This document shows, in pieces, positions 51,162 to 59,551 of a stretch of 64,000 nucleotides of DNA. The notes under the pieces are model-generated. The model saw only the letters and a list, made by a program, of their open reading frames with translations. It searched no databases and had not been told where the DNA came from. A program made the translations under genes and the position numbers. The DNA lies in NCBI RefSeq assembly GCF_002752635.1, contig NZ_AYTW01000007.1:1-64000 (forward strand), read 5' to 3'. Source of the stretch: Mesotoga sp. Brook.08.105.5.1 (GTDB lineage: Bacteria; Thermotogota; Thermotogae; Petrotogales; Kosmotogaceae). The number at the start of each line of letters is the position of its first letter. The stretch's first letter is position 1.

Positions 51162-52205
51162 CTATCTATTCGAAAAAACCTCTGATAATCTGTTAATTGA
51201 GAAGTCGAGATAGGCGTTTACCTTCTCATAGTAAGTCAGCTTAGGCGAGATAACGAATACACTACCAATCTTCTCATCGTTTCTGGAATAGGGAGATACA
51301 AATACGGCAAAGTTTCTGAGCTCCTCTCTGCCAACTTCCTCACCTATGAAAACTCTTTGATCATAAATATCGCCAAAGGAGTTAAGCAATATCTCAAGAT
51401 TCCTCGGATTCTCAACCGATCTTACGAGTCCGGAAATGTCGGCAGAGTCCAGAAGATCGTTTGAAATTATGAACTCCAGGCCATATTTGTAGTACTTCTC
51501 TTCGTTCTCCTTATCAAAGATACTCTGAAGAAAATTTATTATGTCTTGCAATCTCCTATCATGCCACTGATCGTACCTCAGTTCAACGTCCCTTATTCCC
51601 TTTCTTATTTCCCCGATTGTCTTTCCTACGACTGCCATGTTCACGTACTTCTGGAAGCTGTCTATATCGAATTCACTAGCTCCAAGGAAGACTGTCGTAT
51701 TTAGACTGACTCCAAGATCGGTTACAATGGATACATTAAGATAACCATCGGTTATCTTCGAGATCGAAACGCTGTTCACCAGCAGTCTGTCAAACTTCGG
51801 CTTCTCAATGACCACAAAACCCGATACAGCACGTGCCAGAATTCTGGTCATACCCTGAAGAAGATGCTCAACATCACCCACAGTGCTGGTCTGTCTTATT
51901 GCAATTGCTACATTGCTTTCTTGAAGATCCTCGGTGATCGTTTTAACTGAATCGAAATAGAACCTTAAGCCCTTGTCGGTCAAAATCCTGCCTGCTGAAG
52001 TATGAGGTTGATAGATATAACCTAAAAACTCCAGCTTTCGCATGTCGTTTCTTACGGTCGCAGAACTATACTTGAGGTTAGAGTGCTCCAGAACCTGCTT
52101 TGAACTCACAGGTCTTCCAGAGGCTATGTATTCTCTCGAAATACAATAAAGCACTCTTATCTGCCTTGGATTCAATTCTGGACCACCTGTACGTTTTCTT
52201 GACAC
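51162..52205 (-). CDS. hrcA: Heat-inducible transcription repressor HrcA
   Basis: HrcA binds CIRCE operators and represses chaperone genes until stress. The 347-residue chain has an N-terminal winged helix (about 10-75, RQIRVLYCISREYIASGRPV ... ATVRNDMRKLE) followed by a GAF-like dimerisation and inserted domain. The start is GTG at 52205, one base from a CIRCE element that also contains its ribosome binding site, so it should repress itself, grpE and dnaJ, and probably the YitT-like gene and tsaB. Confidence 0.93.
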   Translation of the reverse strand: MSRKRTGGPELNPRQIRVLYCISREYIASGRPVSSKQVLEHSNLKYSSATVRNDMRKLEFLGYIYQPHTSAGRILTDKGLRFYFDSVKTITEDLQESNVAIAIRQTSTVGDVEHLLQGMTRILARAVSGFVVIEKPKFDRLLVNSVSISKITDGYLNVSIVTDLGVSLNTTVFLGASEFDIDSFQKYVNMAVVGKTIGEIRKGIRDVELRYDQWHDRRLQDIINFLQSIFDKENEEKYYKYGLEFIISNDLLDSADISGLVRSVENPRNLEILLNSFGDIYDQRVFIGEEVGREELRNFAVFVSPYSRNDEKIGSVFVISPKLTYYEKVNAYLDFSINRLSEVFSNR

Positions 52206-52232
52206 CTAGCACTCCCTCCCATAGACTGCTAA
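52206..52232 (-). promoter_or_regulatory. CIRCE operator (HrcA binding site)
   Basis: CTAGCACTC - nine bases - GACTGCTAA, each arm one base off the consensus TTAGCACTC-N9-GAGTGCTAA. It touches the hrcA GTG start. On the coding strand the spacer and inner arm contain GGGAGG, the only candidate ribosome binding site of hrcA. Confidence 0.9.
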
Positions 52233-52235
52233 TAA

Positions 52236-52264
52236 ATGTTACCATATGCCGCCTCTGTTGTCAA
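52236..52264 (-). promoter_or_regulatory. Promoter of the hrcA-grpE-dnaJ operon
   Basis: Reading leftward, a perfect TTGACA (52259-52264) and TAACAT (52236-52241) are 17 bases apart. The expected start of transcription falls in the CIRCE element. Confidence 0.85.
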
Positions 52265-52286
52265 CTTCAGAGACCGGTGATACAAT
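52258..52286 (+). promoter_or_regulatory. Promoter of the murein (murE) operon
   Basis: TTGTCA (52258-52263) and TACAAT (52281-52286) are 17 bases apart, 26 bases ahead of murE. Its -35 shares five of six positions with the -35 of the opposite hrcA promoter. Confidence 0.8.
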
Positions 52287-52312
52287 CTTTAAGAGCGAAA
52301 GGGGTGTGATCA

Positions 52313-53809
52313 ATGAGGTTATCTCAGGTCATAGAACTCCTCGGTAACAGTGTTCTTCAGGTTGTGAATCCCGGCAATACAGATCCGGAATTTGATCATA
52401 TCGAGAGTGACTCACGTGTTCTTAGAGAGAGAAACCTCTTTGTATGCATTAAGGGTTCGAGCTTTGATTCACACCTGGTTGTGAGGGAGCTTCAGAGAAG
52501 GGGCGCAGTCGCTCTGATAGCGGAGCTGCCGATTGAAGACGAAGAAGTCGTCGTTCCGATTGTTTACGTGAAGAGTTCTCGTCTTGTTGAAGCACTACTT
52601 ACCATGGAGGAGCACAGCCATCCTTACAGAAAACTCACTACTATCGGTGTAACTGGCACAAACGGGAAAACAACAATTACAACTCTCATCTATCACGTTC
52701 TCTCTTCCTTTGAGAGAAAGGCATCTTTAATTGGCACCGTTAGAAATGTGGTTGGCGAGAGCATTTACTCAAATCCAAAGAACACCACTCCGGGACCTAT
52801 AGAACTTGCTAAGCTTCTCCAACTGTCGGCGGAGAAGAAGAGTGAATACTTCATTATGGAGGTCTCATCACACTCTCTTTCGATGAACAGGGTCGAAGGT
52901 ATGCGTTTCGATGTCGGGATAATCAGCAATGTTACGAGAGATCATCTAGATTTCCACCCGACTTTCGATGATTACTATAGATCAAAGATGAGACTGTTCT
53001 CGTTGTTGAAGACTAATGGAATCGCCATTGTAAATGGAGACAAGATAAACATTGCAGATATCCATATAGCCAGAAACAGGATAACAACCTACGGATTTGG
53101 CGATGAATCAGATTACAGAATCGAGAATCTCGATATATCGAGGACGGGGATGGACTTCACCATACAGACTCCATACGGTTCTTCCCATAGAATATATTCG
53201 AGATTGATCGGCGAACATAATGCTTACAATATTGCAGCAGCAGTAGCAACTCTAAACTCACTGAATTACGACCTCGACCACATCGCTAAAGCCATTTCTT
53301 CCTTTGGAGGGGTACCGGGGCGATTCGAGTTTGTTGAGGAGGCTACCAAATATGGCTTCGATGTGGTAATAGACTTTGCCCATACGCCAGATGCTCTTGA
53401 GAAGCTTCTTAAGACAGCGAGAAGACTGACTCCCGGAAGACTAATCCTGGTATTTGGTGCCGGCGGGTCGGCCGATAAGGGGAAGCGACCGCTGATGGCA
53501 GAAGTATCTTCGAAGTTCAGCGATGTGGTTATACTCACTTCTGACGATCCGAAACTCGATGATCCCACCGAGATTCTTAGCGATCTCGAGAGCGGAGTAG
53601 ACAAGTTCAAACCTTATCTCGTCATTCCCGATAGACGGGAAGCTATATCGGTTGCTCTCACCCTAGCAAACCGCCAGGATATGGTCTTGATAGCAGGACG
53701 TGGTCACGAAGACTTCCAGCTTCTGCGTGACAGGAAGATCCCCTTCAACGACAAACAGGTCGTAAAAGATATTCTAGAAAGTAAGTTTCGGAGGCACATC
53801 AAGAAGTGA
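52313..53809 (+). CDS. murE: UDP-MurNAc-tripeptide synthetase MurE
   Basis: MurE adds the third amino acid to UDP-MurNAc-L-Ala-D-Glu in the cytosol. The 498-residue chain has the ATP loop GVTGTNGKTTI near 117, the carbamoyl-lysine region and the C-terminal ligase domain. The specificity loop reads DDPK (411-414), not the DNPR of diaminopimelate-adding enzymes. I recall DDPR for the Thermotoga enzyme, which accepts lysine. So lysine or another diamino acid is likely. It opens the murein operon and overlaps murF by four bases. Confidence 0.93.
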   Translation: MRLSQVIELLGNSVLQVVNPGNTDPEFDHIESDSRVLRERNLFVCIKGSSFDSHLVVRELQRRGAVALIAELPIEDEEVVVPIVYVKSSRLVEALLTMEEHSHPYRKLTTIGVTGTNGKTTITTLIYHVLSSFERKASLIGTVRNVVGESIYSNPKNTTPGPIELAKLLQLSAEKKSEYFIMEVSSHSLSMNRVEGMRFDVGIISNVTRDHLDFHPTFDDYYRSKMRLFSLLKTNGIAIVNGDKINIADIHIARNRITTYGFGDESDYRIENLDISRTGMDFTIQTPYGSSHRIYSRLIGEHNAYNIAAAVATLNSLNYDLDHIAKAISSFGGVPGRFEFVEEATKYGFDVVIDFAHTPDALEKLLKTARRLTPGRLILVFGAGGSADKGKRPLMAEVSSKFSDVVILTSDDPKLDDPTEILSDLESGVDKFKPYLVIPDRREAISVALTLANRQDMVLIAGRGHEDFQLLRDRKIPFNDKQVVKDILESKFRRHIKK

Positions 53810-55131
53810 TTCCAACATCGGTAATTGAAGAACTCTTGAGTTACTCGGAAGATAGTCGAATTGCTCTCGATTCCAGAAAGGTGTCTGCCGGAGACGTCTT
53901 CGTCGCAATAAAGGGAGATATAGCCGATGGAAATGATTTCGTTGAAGACGCATTATCTGCTGGCGCGACTCGCGTTTTTTCGAACAGACCGTGCGCGGAT
54001 CCTAGAGTGATTACGGTTCATGATACGGTTGAGCTTCTTATGGAAGCGGCTAAGGAAGTCATATCGCGCTCGCACCTCAAGAGCAGAATAGCCATAACCG
54101 GCTCCAACGGAAAGACCACGACGAAGGAAATCACAGCCTTTCTTCTTTCACAGCTTGGAAAGACCTTCAAAACGGCCGGCAATCTCAACACAGAGATAGG
54201 CTTGCCTCTCTCCTTACTCGAAAACAGGAGGGAGCTGCTATCGGCTAAATATGGGGTTTTTGAACTAGGTACCAATGCCAAAGGAGACATAAGAAGACTT
54301 GTGGATCTTGTTGAACCCAATCTTTGCGTTCTTCTAAATGTCGGCACGGCACACGTTGGAAACTTTGGAGGAATCGATGAACTGCTTGAAGAGAAGTTGT
54401 CAATCTTCGAATCAGGAAAGCTCTCCAGAGCTGTTTTGGGCGGAACCGACGAAAGATTGAGGAAATTCGCCGCCGATATGCCTGTTGAAACTCGTCTCTT
54501 TGGAAGGAATGACGCAGACTTTTCCATAGTAGACTTCTCTTACGGCAGTGGCGAGACTTTGCTTCATTTCGACTGCGAAGGCGATAGATTCGTCCGACTT
54601 AAAGGTATCTGGAGTCTTGGACAGTTGATGGATCTGGGGGCCGCTTACCTTGTGGCTAACTTTGAAGGCCTCGAAGAACCTTCAATCTTCCTGAGCGATT
54701 ACAAGTCTCCATTCAGAGATCGTTTCAGCGTCGAACACCTTCATGGAATAACTCTGATCAGCGATTTCTACAACAGCAGCCTCGAATCTTGGGAGTCGGC
54801 AATTGTCTCTATTGAGAAGCTCAGTTACTCCCGAAAAATCGCTGTAGCGGGCTCTATACTGGAGCAGGGCGAAGAAGAAGCTAATACTCATGAAAAGCTT
54901 GGCAGATTGCTGGGGAAGTTCGATATTACGATTCTTTTCAATCATGACAAAGCGATTGAGGCTGCATCGAAGTATGTAGAACCCTCGCTAATTACTGACA
55001 GTGTTGAACAGTTAGCCGAATGGCTATTCGAGAACGTAAGAAAAGGGGACCTGGTTTTTCTCAAGGCTTCAAGGGCAGTAGCCCTGGAAAGAGTGCACAA
55101 AGCGTTTGTCGAGATGATGAGAAATGCATAG
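53806..55131 (+). CDS. murF: UDP-MurNAc-tripeptide-D-alanyl-D-alanine ligase MurF
   Basis: MurF joins D-Ala-D-Ala to the UDP-MurNAc tripeptide. The chain of 441 residues shows the N-terminal substrate domain with IALDSRKVSAGDVFVAIKG, the ATP loop AITGSNGKTTTK near 97, FELGTNAKGDI, and the C-terminal ligase domain (LISDFYNSS). The start is GTG at 53806, overlapping the murE stop. It overlaps mraY by eight bases. Confidence 0.92.
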   Translation: MIPTSVIEELLSYSEDSRIALDSRKVSAGDVFVAIKGDIADGNDFVEDALSAGATRVFSNRPCADPRVITVHDTVELLMEAAKEVISRSHLKSRIAITGSNGKTTTKEITAFLLSQLGKTFKTAGNLNTEIGLPLSLLENRRELLSAKYGVFELGTNAKGDIRRLVDLVEPNLCVLLNVGTAHVGNFGGIDELLEEKLSIFESGKLSRAVLGGTDERLRKFAADMPVETRLFGRNDADFSIVDFSYGSGETLLHFDCEGDRFVRLKGIWSLGQLMDLGAAYLVANFEGLEEPSIFLSDYKSPFRDRFSVEHLHGITLISDFYNSSLESWESAIVSIEKLSYSRKIAVAGSILEQGEEEANTHEKLGRLLGKFDITILFNHDKAIEAASKYVEPSLITDSVEQLAEWLFENVRKGDLVFLKASRAVALERVHKAFVEMMRNA

Positions 55132-56050
55132 GGAAGCCCTTTCCTTTCTCCTGGCATTTCTGCTGGCAGCTATTGTCATTGAGCCTTTCAAGAGATTTCA
55201 AAGGAAGAAGAAAATAGGCCAGTACATTCGAGAAGAAGGACCGGACCTCCATAATTATAAAACGGGAACACCAACAGCCGCCGGAATTGTCTTTCTTCCT
55301 ATTGCTCTTGCAATTTCCGTCATATTTGCCTTTAGGATAGAGGTTTTGCTGGTTGTTCTTACGGGCGTTTTATTTGGCCTGATAGGTCTCGTAGACGATG
55401 TCTCTAAGATCGTTAAGAAGAACGCATCCGGTTTGAGTGGCAAGAAGAAGTTGTTGCTTCAATTGGCTTTTGCATCAGCCATGGTCTTGGTCATTCAGGT
55501 TATCAATCCACATACTCACATGGCGTTTCCACTTTTAGGAGAGATAGATTTTGGCCTTGCCTACTATCCAATATCGACCGTGGTAATTGCCGGAATGAGC
55601 AATGCAGTTAACCTTGCTGACGGGGTAGACGGGCTGGCAGGTTCTATGTACATATTCTCGCTGGCTCCAATGATGCTTCTTCCAGTTTGGCAGAATGGGA
55701 TAATCGCACCGATTTGCGGTGCACTGGCAGGATTTCTGTGGCACAACTGGTTTCCCGCCACGGTTTTTATGGGCGACACAGGGTCGATTTCTCTCGGAGC
55801 AATGATAGCCGTGATGTTCGCATTGGACGGACGGGAAGGCTTCCTTCTCTTTTTCGGTATGATGTTCCTCGTAGAGATGTTTAGCGTGATTATTCAGGTG
55901 TTTTCATTCAAAGTCTTCGGGAAGAGAGTGTTCAGGATGTCTCCAATACATCATCACTTCGAACTGCTCAATTGGAAGGAAAGCAAAATCGCTTTCAGGT
56001 TTTCATTGATCGCTTTTATTGGTGCAGTCTTCGGTCTGCTCTCATGGTAG
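55124..56050 (+). CDS. mraY: Phospho-N-acetylmuramoyl-pentapeptide transferase MraY
   Basis: MraY moves phospho-MurNAc-pentapeptide onto undecaprenyl phosphate, forming lipid I. It is a membrane protein of 308 residues with about nine to ten helices. Motifs are TPTAAGIVF (the usual TPTMGG), GLVDDVSKI with the Asp pair, NLADGVDGLAGS, FMGDTGSISLG, and the histidine-rich loop MSPIHHHFEL near 272. It is slightly shorter than the E. coli protein (360). Confidence 0.93.
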   Translation: MHREALSFLLAFLLAAIVIEPFKRFQRKKKIGQYIREEGPDLHNYKTGTPTAAGIVFLPIALAISVIFAFRIEVLLVVLTGVLFGLIGLVDDVSKIVKKNASGLSGKKKLLLQLAFASAMVLVIQVINPHTHMAFPLLGEIDFGLAYYPISTVVIAGMSNAVNLADGVDGLAGSMYIFSLAPMMLLPVWQNGIIAPICGALAGFLWHNWFPATVFMGDTGSISLGAMIAVMFALDGREGFLLFFGMMFLVEMFSVIIQVFSFKVFGKRVFRMSPIHHHFELLNWKESKIAFRFSLIAFIGAVFGLLSW

Positions 56051-56059
56051 GTGAATAGT

Positions 56060-57382
56060 TTGCTTGAAGGAAGAATCGGTCTTGTGGGATTTGGCGTCTC
56101 AAATCAGACGCTCCTGAGAAGGTTAGTAGAAGATAAAGATCCTTTCTCTTTGTTCGTCTCCGACAACGGTAATATTGGGGATGAAGGAAAGAGAATACTG
56201 AAAGAGAATCTAGTGGAGTATGAAGAAGGCGGACATACGGAAAGGTTGTTCAGCTGCGATGCTTTCGTGGTTTCACCCGGTATATCGCCCTTTTCCGATG
56301 TCGGCAAAAGGATAATTGACTCTGGAAAGCTCTTCACTACAGAACTCGAAATCTCCCTTGACCGACTGTGGTCAAAACCAAGAGGGACGGTCATTGGCGT
56401 AACCGGAACAAATGGAAAGTCGACAACCGTAACGATGCTGAATCACATTATCTCCGGAAAGAATAAGAAGGTCTTTCAGGGCGGGAACCTCGGAAACCCT
56501 CTTGCAGGAGTGAAAGACGACTTTGATTACTATATTCTGGAGGTTAGCTCCTTTCAGCTAAGATGGTTTGCAGAGGAAAAAATACGGTTCCACCTGTCCG
56601 CTATAATAAACCTAGGAGAGGACCATCTAGACTATCACAGGAGCATTGACGATTACTTCAAGTCGAAGTTGAGAATTGCAAGAATGACTGAGGGTTTCAC
56701 TCTACTGCCGAAGGCTGTAGCAGACAGTCAAAAGGAGAATCTTGCCAACTGCAAGCTCATGCCTTTCTCTACTTCCTGCGAAGCAGACAACTGCTTCGAC
56801 AGGGAACATTTAATGGTAGCGGGAGTGCCGTTTGAGACTTCATCCCTTCCGTTCACCGGACTACACAACTATGAAAATTCTCTTGTAGTTCTCATGATCT
56901 CACGACTCATTGGGCTGTCTGCAGAAGATGTTTTTGAAGAGCTGAGAAGCTATTCATTTCTCTCCCATAGACTTCAGCTGGTAAGAGAGTTTGAAGGAGT
57001 CAAGTACTACGACGATTCGAAGGCGACCAACGCCCACGCAGTCAGTGCCGCTCTGAGGAATTTCGAACTATCGAAAACAATTCTGATTCTCGGGGGTCAG
57101 GAGAAGGATGAGACATACATCGAGTTGATCGAACAGCTTGGTCAACTTAAGCACGTGGTTATGCTGGGAAACTCAATGAAGATATTATCTGCTAAACTTC
57201 AAATGAGAGGAATACCGTTATGCATTGCAGGAAACATGGCAGAAGCAGTTGGTATTTGCAGAAGGTTAGCACTCTCAGGCGATAGCGTAGTGCTGAGTCC
57301 GGCCGGTTCAAGCTTTGATCTTTACAAGAACTATGGAGAAAGAGGAAATCATTTCAGAGAGATAGTCAGCGCATTGGAGTAG
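56060..57382 (+). CDS. murD: UDP-MurNAc-L-alanine-D-glutamate ligase MurD
   Basis: MurD adds D-Glu to UDP-MurNAc-L-Ala. About 440 residues: a UDP-binding start (GRIGLVGFGVSNQTLL), the ATP loop GVTGTNGKSTTV near 115, NLGEDHLDYH and YYDDSKATNAHA. A GTG at 56051 directly after the mraY stop is possible, but TTG at 56060 lies five bases after AGGTGA and is preferred. The next gene follows after two bases. Confidence 0.92.
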   Translation: MLEGRIGLVGFGVSNQTLLRRLVEDKDPFSLFVSDNGNIGDEGKRILKENLVEYEEGGHTERLFSCDAFVVSPGISPFSDVGKRIIDSGKLFTTELEISLDRLWSKPRGTVIGVTGTNGKSTTVTMLNHIISGKNKKVFQGGNLGNPLAGVKDDFDYYILEVSSFQLRWFAEEKIRFHLSAIINLGEDHLDYHRSIDDYFKSKLRIARMTEGFTLLPKAVADSQKENLANCKLMPFSTSCEADNCFDREHLMVAGVPFETSSLPFTGLHNYENSLVVLMISRLIGLSAEDVFEELRSYSFLSHRLQLVREFEGVKYYDDSKATNAHAVSAALRNFELSKTILILGGQEKDETYIELIEQLGQLKHVVMLGNSMKILSAKLQMRGIPLCIAGNMAEAVGICRRLALSGDSVVLSPAGSSFDLYKNYGERGNHFREIVSALE

Positions 57383-57384
57383 TC

Positions 57385-58494
57385 ATGAAGAGAACGTATC
57401 TGTTACTGGCACTGTATAGTAGCGTCTTTATTATCTTTGGATTTGTGTTCATTTACAGTGCCGGAATAAGTATGGAGGCAAGACATCCGGGAGTGACTGC
57501 TTCGGAGTTCCTTGAGACGCAGTTGATAGCTTTTGCAATAGGTCTGGCCGGCGCGCTGATAATCATCTACATGAAAGGCTCCTGGCATTTTAAGAGGGCC
57601 TTCACGGTTTATTACCCGCTTACACTTTTACTGCTTGTCGCAGTTCTCTTCTTTCCCGATAGGGGCGGCTCAAACAGGTGGATAGATATCGGAAGTTTCT
57701 CGCTCCAAATTTCGGAATTTTCGAAGATCTCCCTGCTGATAGTTCTAGCTAGATATTTCGGAGGGTTGAAGAAAAGGAACTTGGTGACGACGTTCTTGAT
57801 TCCGCTGGGAATCCTCGCGCCAATCGCTATGCTCGTGTTTATAGAACCCGACCTCTCCACAACTGGGATACTGGTTGCGATCACTCTTGTTATGATGATA
57901 ATCGGAGGAATAAAGCTGCGCTACATTGCGCTTGCGTTGCTCTTTGTGGTTATACTGGTGCTTGTTCTGTACAGCGGAGGGTTTATAGAGGATTATCAGA
58001 TTCAAAGAATAACCTCTTTCCTTACTTCGATTACCGGTGAGGAACATGAGCAGGTCTCATATTCGCTGATGGCGATTTCATCCGGGGGCCTCACCGGAAA
58101 AGGGTTGGGAATGGGGCTTGTCAAGTATTACCTGCCGGTTAGCTACTCCGACTTCATATTCGCCGTCATTGGAGAGGAACTTGGCCTGTTAGGTCTTCTC
58201 TTGCTGATGTTCGCATATGTGGGGTTCATAAGGGAATTAATAGTTGCTGGCCTGAAGGGCTCCACTGCTCTCGAGGGGAAGCTTTACATAGTTGGGTTTG
58301 CACTATACGTGATGATTCAGGCTACAATCAATATTGCAGTCAATCTTGGACTCTTTCCTCCAACAGGTGTCACGCTTCCATTCGTTAGCGCGGGCGGTTC
58401 CTCGATGATGTCTCTGATGATAGGATACGGTCTTGTCTTCTCTATACTAATAGAGTCTAACGAAGAAAGGGAAAGAGAAGATGAAGAAGCTTAG
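57385..58494 (+). CDS. ftsW: SEDS-family glycosyltransferase FtsW/RodA
   Basis: This polytopic membrane protein of 369 residues, with about ten helices, belongs to the SEDS peptidoglycan polymerases. Landmarks are FIYSAG at the start, FPDRGGSNRWIDIG, ILIVLARYF-like segments, FIEPDLSTTG with the conserved Asp near 155, and FVSAGGSSMMSLMIGYG near the end. Its place between murD and murG suggests FtsW rather than RodA, but sequence alone does not settle this. No paired transpeptidase gene is in the cluster. Confidence 0.88.
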   Translation: MKRTYLLLALYSSVFIIFGFVFIYSAGISMEARHPGVTASEFLETQLIAFAIGLAGALIIIYMKGSWHFKRAFTVYYPLTLLLLVAVLFFPDRGGSNRWIDIGSFSLQISEFSKISLLIVLARYFGGLKKRNLVTTFLIPLGILAPIAMLVFIEPDLSTTGILVAITLVMMIIGGIKLRYIALALLFVVILVLVLYSGGFIEDYQIQRITSFLTSITGEEHEQVSYSLMAISSGGLTGKGLGMGLVKYYLPVSYSDFIFAVIGEELGLLGLLLLMFAYVGFIRELIVAGLKGSTALEGKLYIVGFALYVMIQATINIAVNLGLFPPTGVTLPFVSAGGSSMMSLMIGYGLVFSILIESNEEREREDEEA

Positions 58495-59551
58495 GGTAGC
58501 TTTCTGCGGGGGAGGCACCGGCGGCCACTACTATCCCGCCGTTGCCATTTTGCATGAGCTTAGCAAATCTAGAGAGCTCGATCTGCTGTATTTCACAGTC
58601 TCAGGAAAGATCGACGACAGGAACGTCGAACAAGACTTCCCCGGGGCTAAGAGAGTACCTCTTAGGCTGACAGGCCTGAGAAGGCCACTCTACAATCCGG
58701 CAAATGCCGGAATACTTTTCTCGCACTTCAATACTGAACGCTACGTGAAGAGGCAGCTGAGCGAATTCTCTCCCGATTTTCTTTTCTCAACGGGAGGCTA
58801 TGTATCCTACCCAGTTGTGAAGGCCGCTCATCAACTTGAGATACCGGTTTTCATTCACGAACAAAACTCCGTAGTCGGAATCGCAAACAAGAGGCTCGCC
58901 AAGTACGCAAGGCTTTTCTTCATCTCTTTTGAGGAAAGCAGGGAGGCTCTTGATATTCCCCAAGAGAAGATCGTGTCTTCGGGAAACCCGGTAAGGGAAG
59001 CAAGAGCCTCGAGAAGCGAAGTCTTCAAGAAATTCAGTCTTTCAGAGAAAAGTCCACTCATTGTCGTATTAGGTGGAAGTCTTGGATCAGAGACCATAAA
59101 CAAGGTATTTGAGGAGCTTTACTGTGAAATGAGAGAGAGAAAGAAGGAATTGTCCTTTGTTCACTCGACAGGTAACGATGAGACGGCCCTATCACTACGA
59201 AGATTTCCATTTGTACGTCCTTACGCTTATATAGAGAACCTTACAGATGTAATAGCCTGTGCGGATCTTGTCGTGTCAAGAGGTGGGGCAACCACTATCG
59301 CAGAGCTACAGTATTTCGGAAGAAAGGGTATAATTATTCCGTGGCCCGGCGCATCTGAAAATCACCAATTTCATAACGCGCTCTCTCTGGAAAGAGTTGG
59401 ACTGGGTTATGTTATACTGGAAGAGAAATTGACCTCCGCAGCTTTGAGCATTGCAATAGACGAAATGTTGCAAAAGGAAATCAGTTACAAACCTCCAAGA
59501 AGACCAGTTGAGATTGTGTTGGATAATATACTCCGGGAGGAATCGATTTGA
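58481..59551 (+). CDS. murG: Lipid II synthase MurG
   Basis: MurG transfers GlcNAc to lipid I on the inner face of the membrane. The 356-residue GT-B enzyme shows FCGGGTGGHYYPAVAI at the start, FSTGGYVSYPV near 105, IHEQNSVVGIANK, VLGGSLGSETIN, and SRGGATTIAEL near 265. It overlaps ftsW by 14 bases and murC by four. Confidence 0.94.
   Translation: MKKLRVAFCGGGTGGHYYPAVAILHELSKSRELDLLYFTVSGKIDDRNVEQDFPGAKRVPLRLTGLRRPLYNPANAGILFSHFNTERYVKRQLSEFSPDFLFSTGGYVSYPVVKAAHQLEIPVFIHEQNSVVGIANKRLAKYARLFFISFEESREALDIPQEKIVSSGNPVREARASRSEVFKKFSLSEKSPLIVVLGGSLGSETINKVFEELYCEMRERKKELSFVHSTGNDETALSLRRFPFVRPYAYIENLTDVIACADLVVSRGGATTIAELQYFGRKGIIIPWPGASENHQFHNALSLERVGLGYVILEEKLTSAALSIAIDEMLQKEISYKPPRRPVEIVLDNILREESI

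Noticed and set aside
54018-54527. 169-codon minus-strand frame in murF
   Set aside because: It is a shadow of a well-supported murF; no start signal or recognisable motif.
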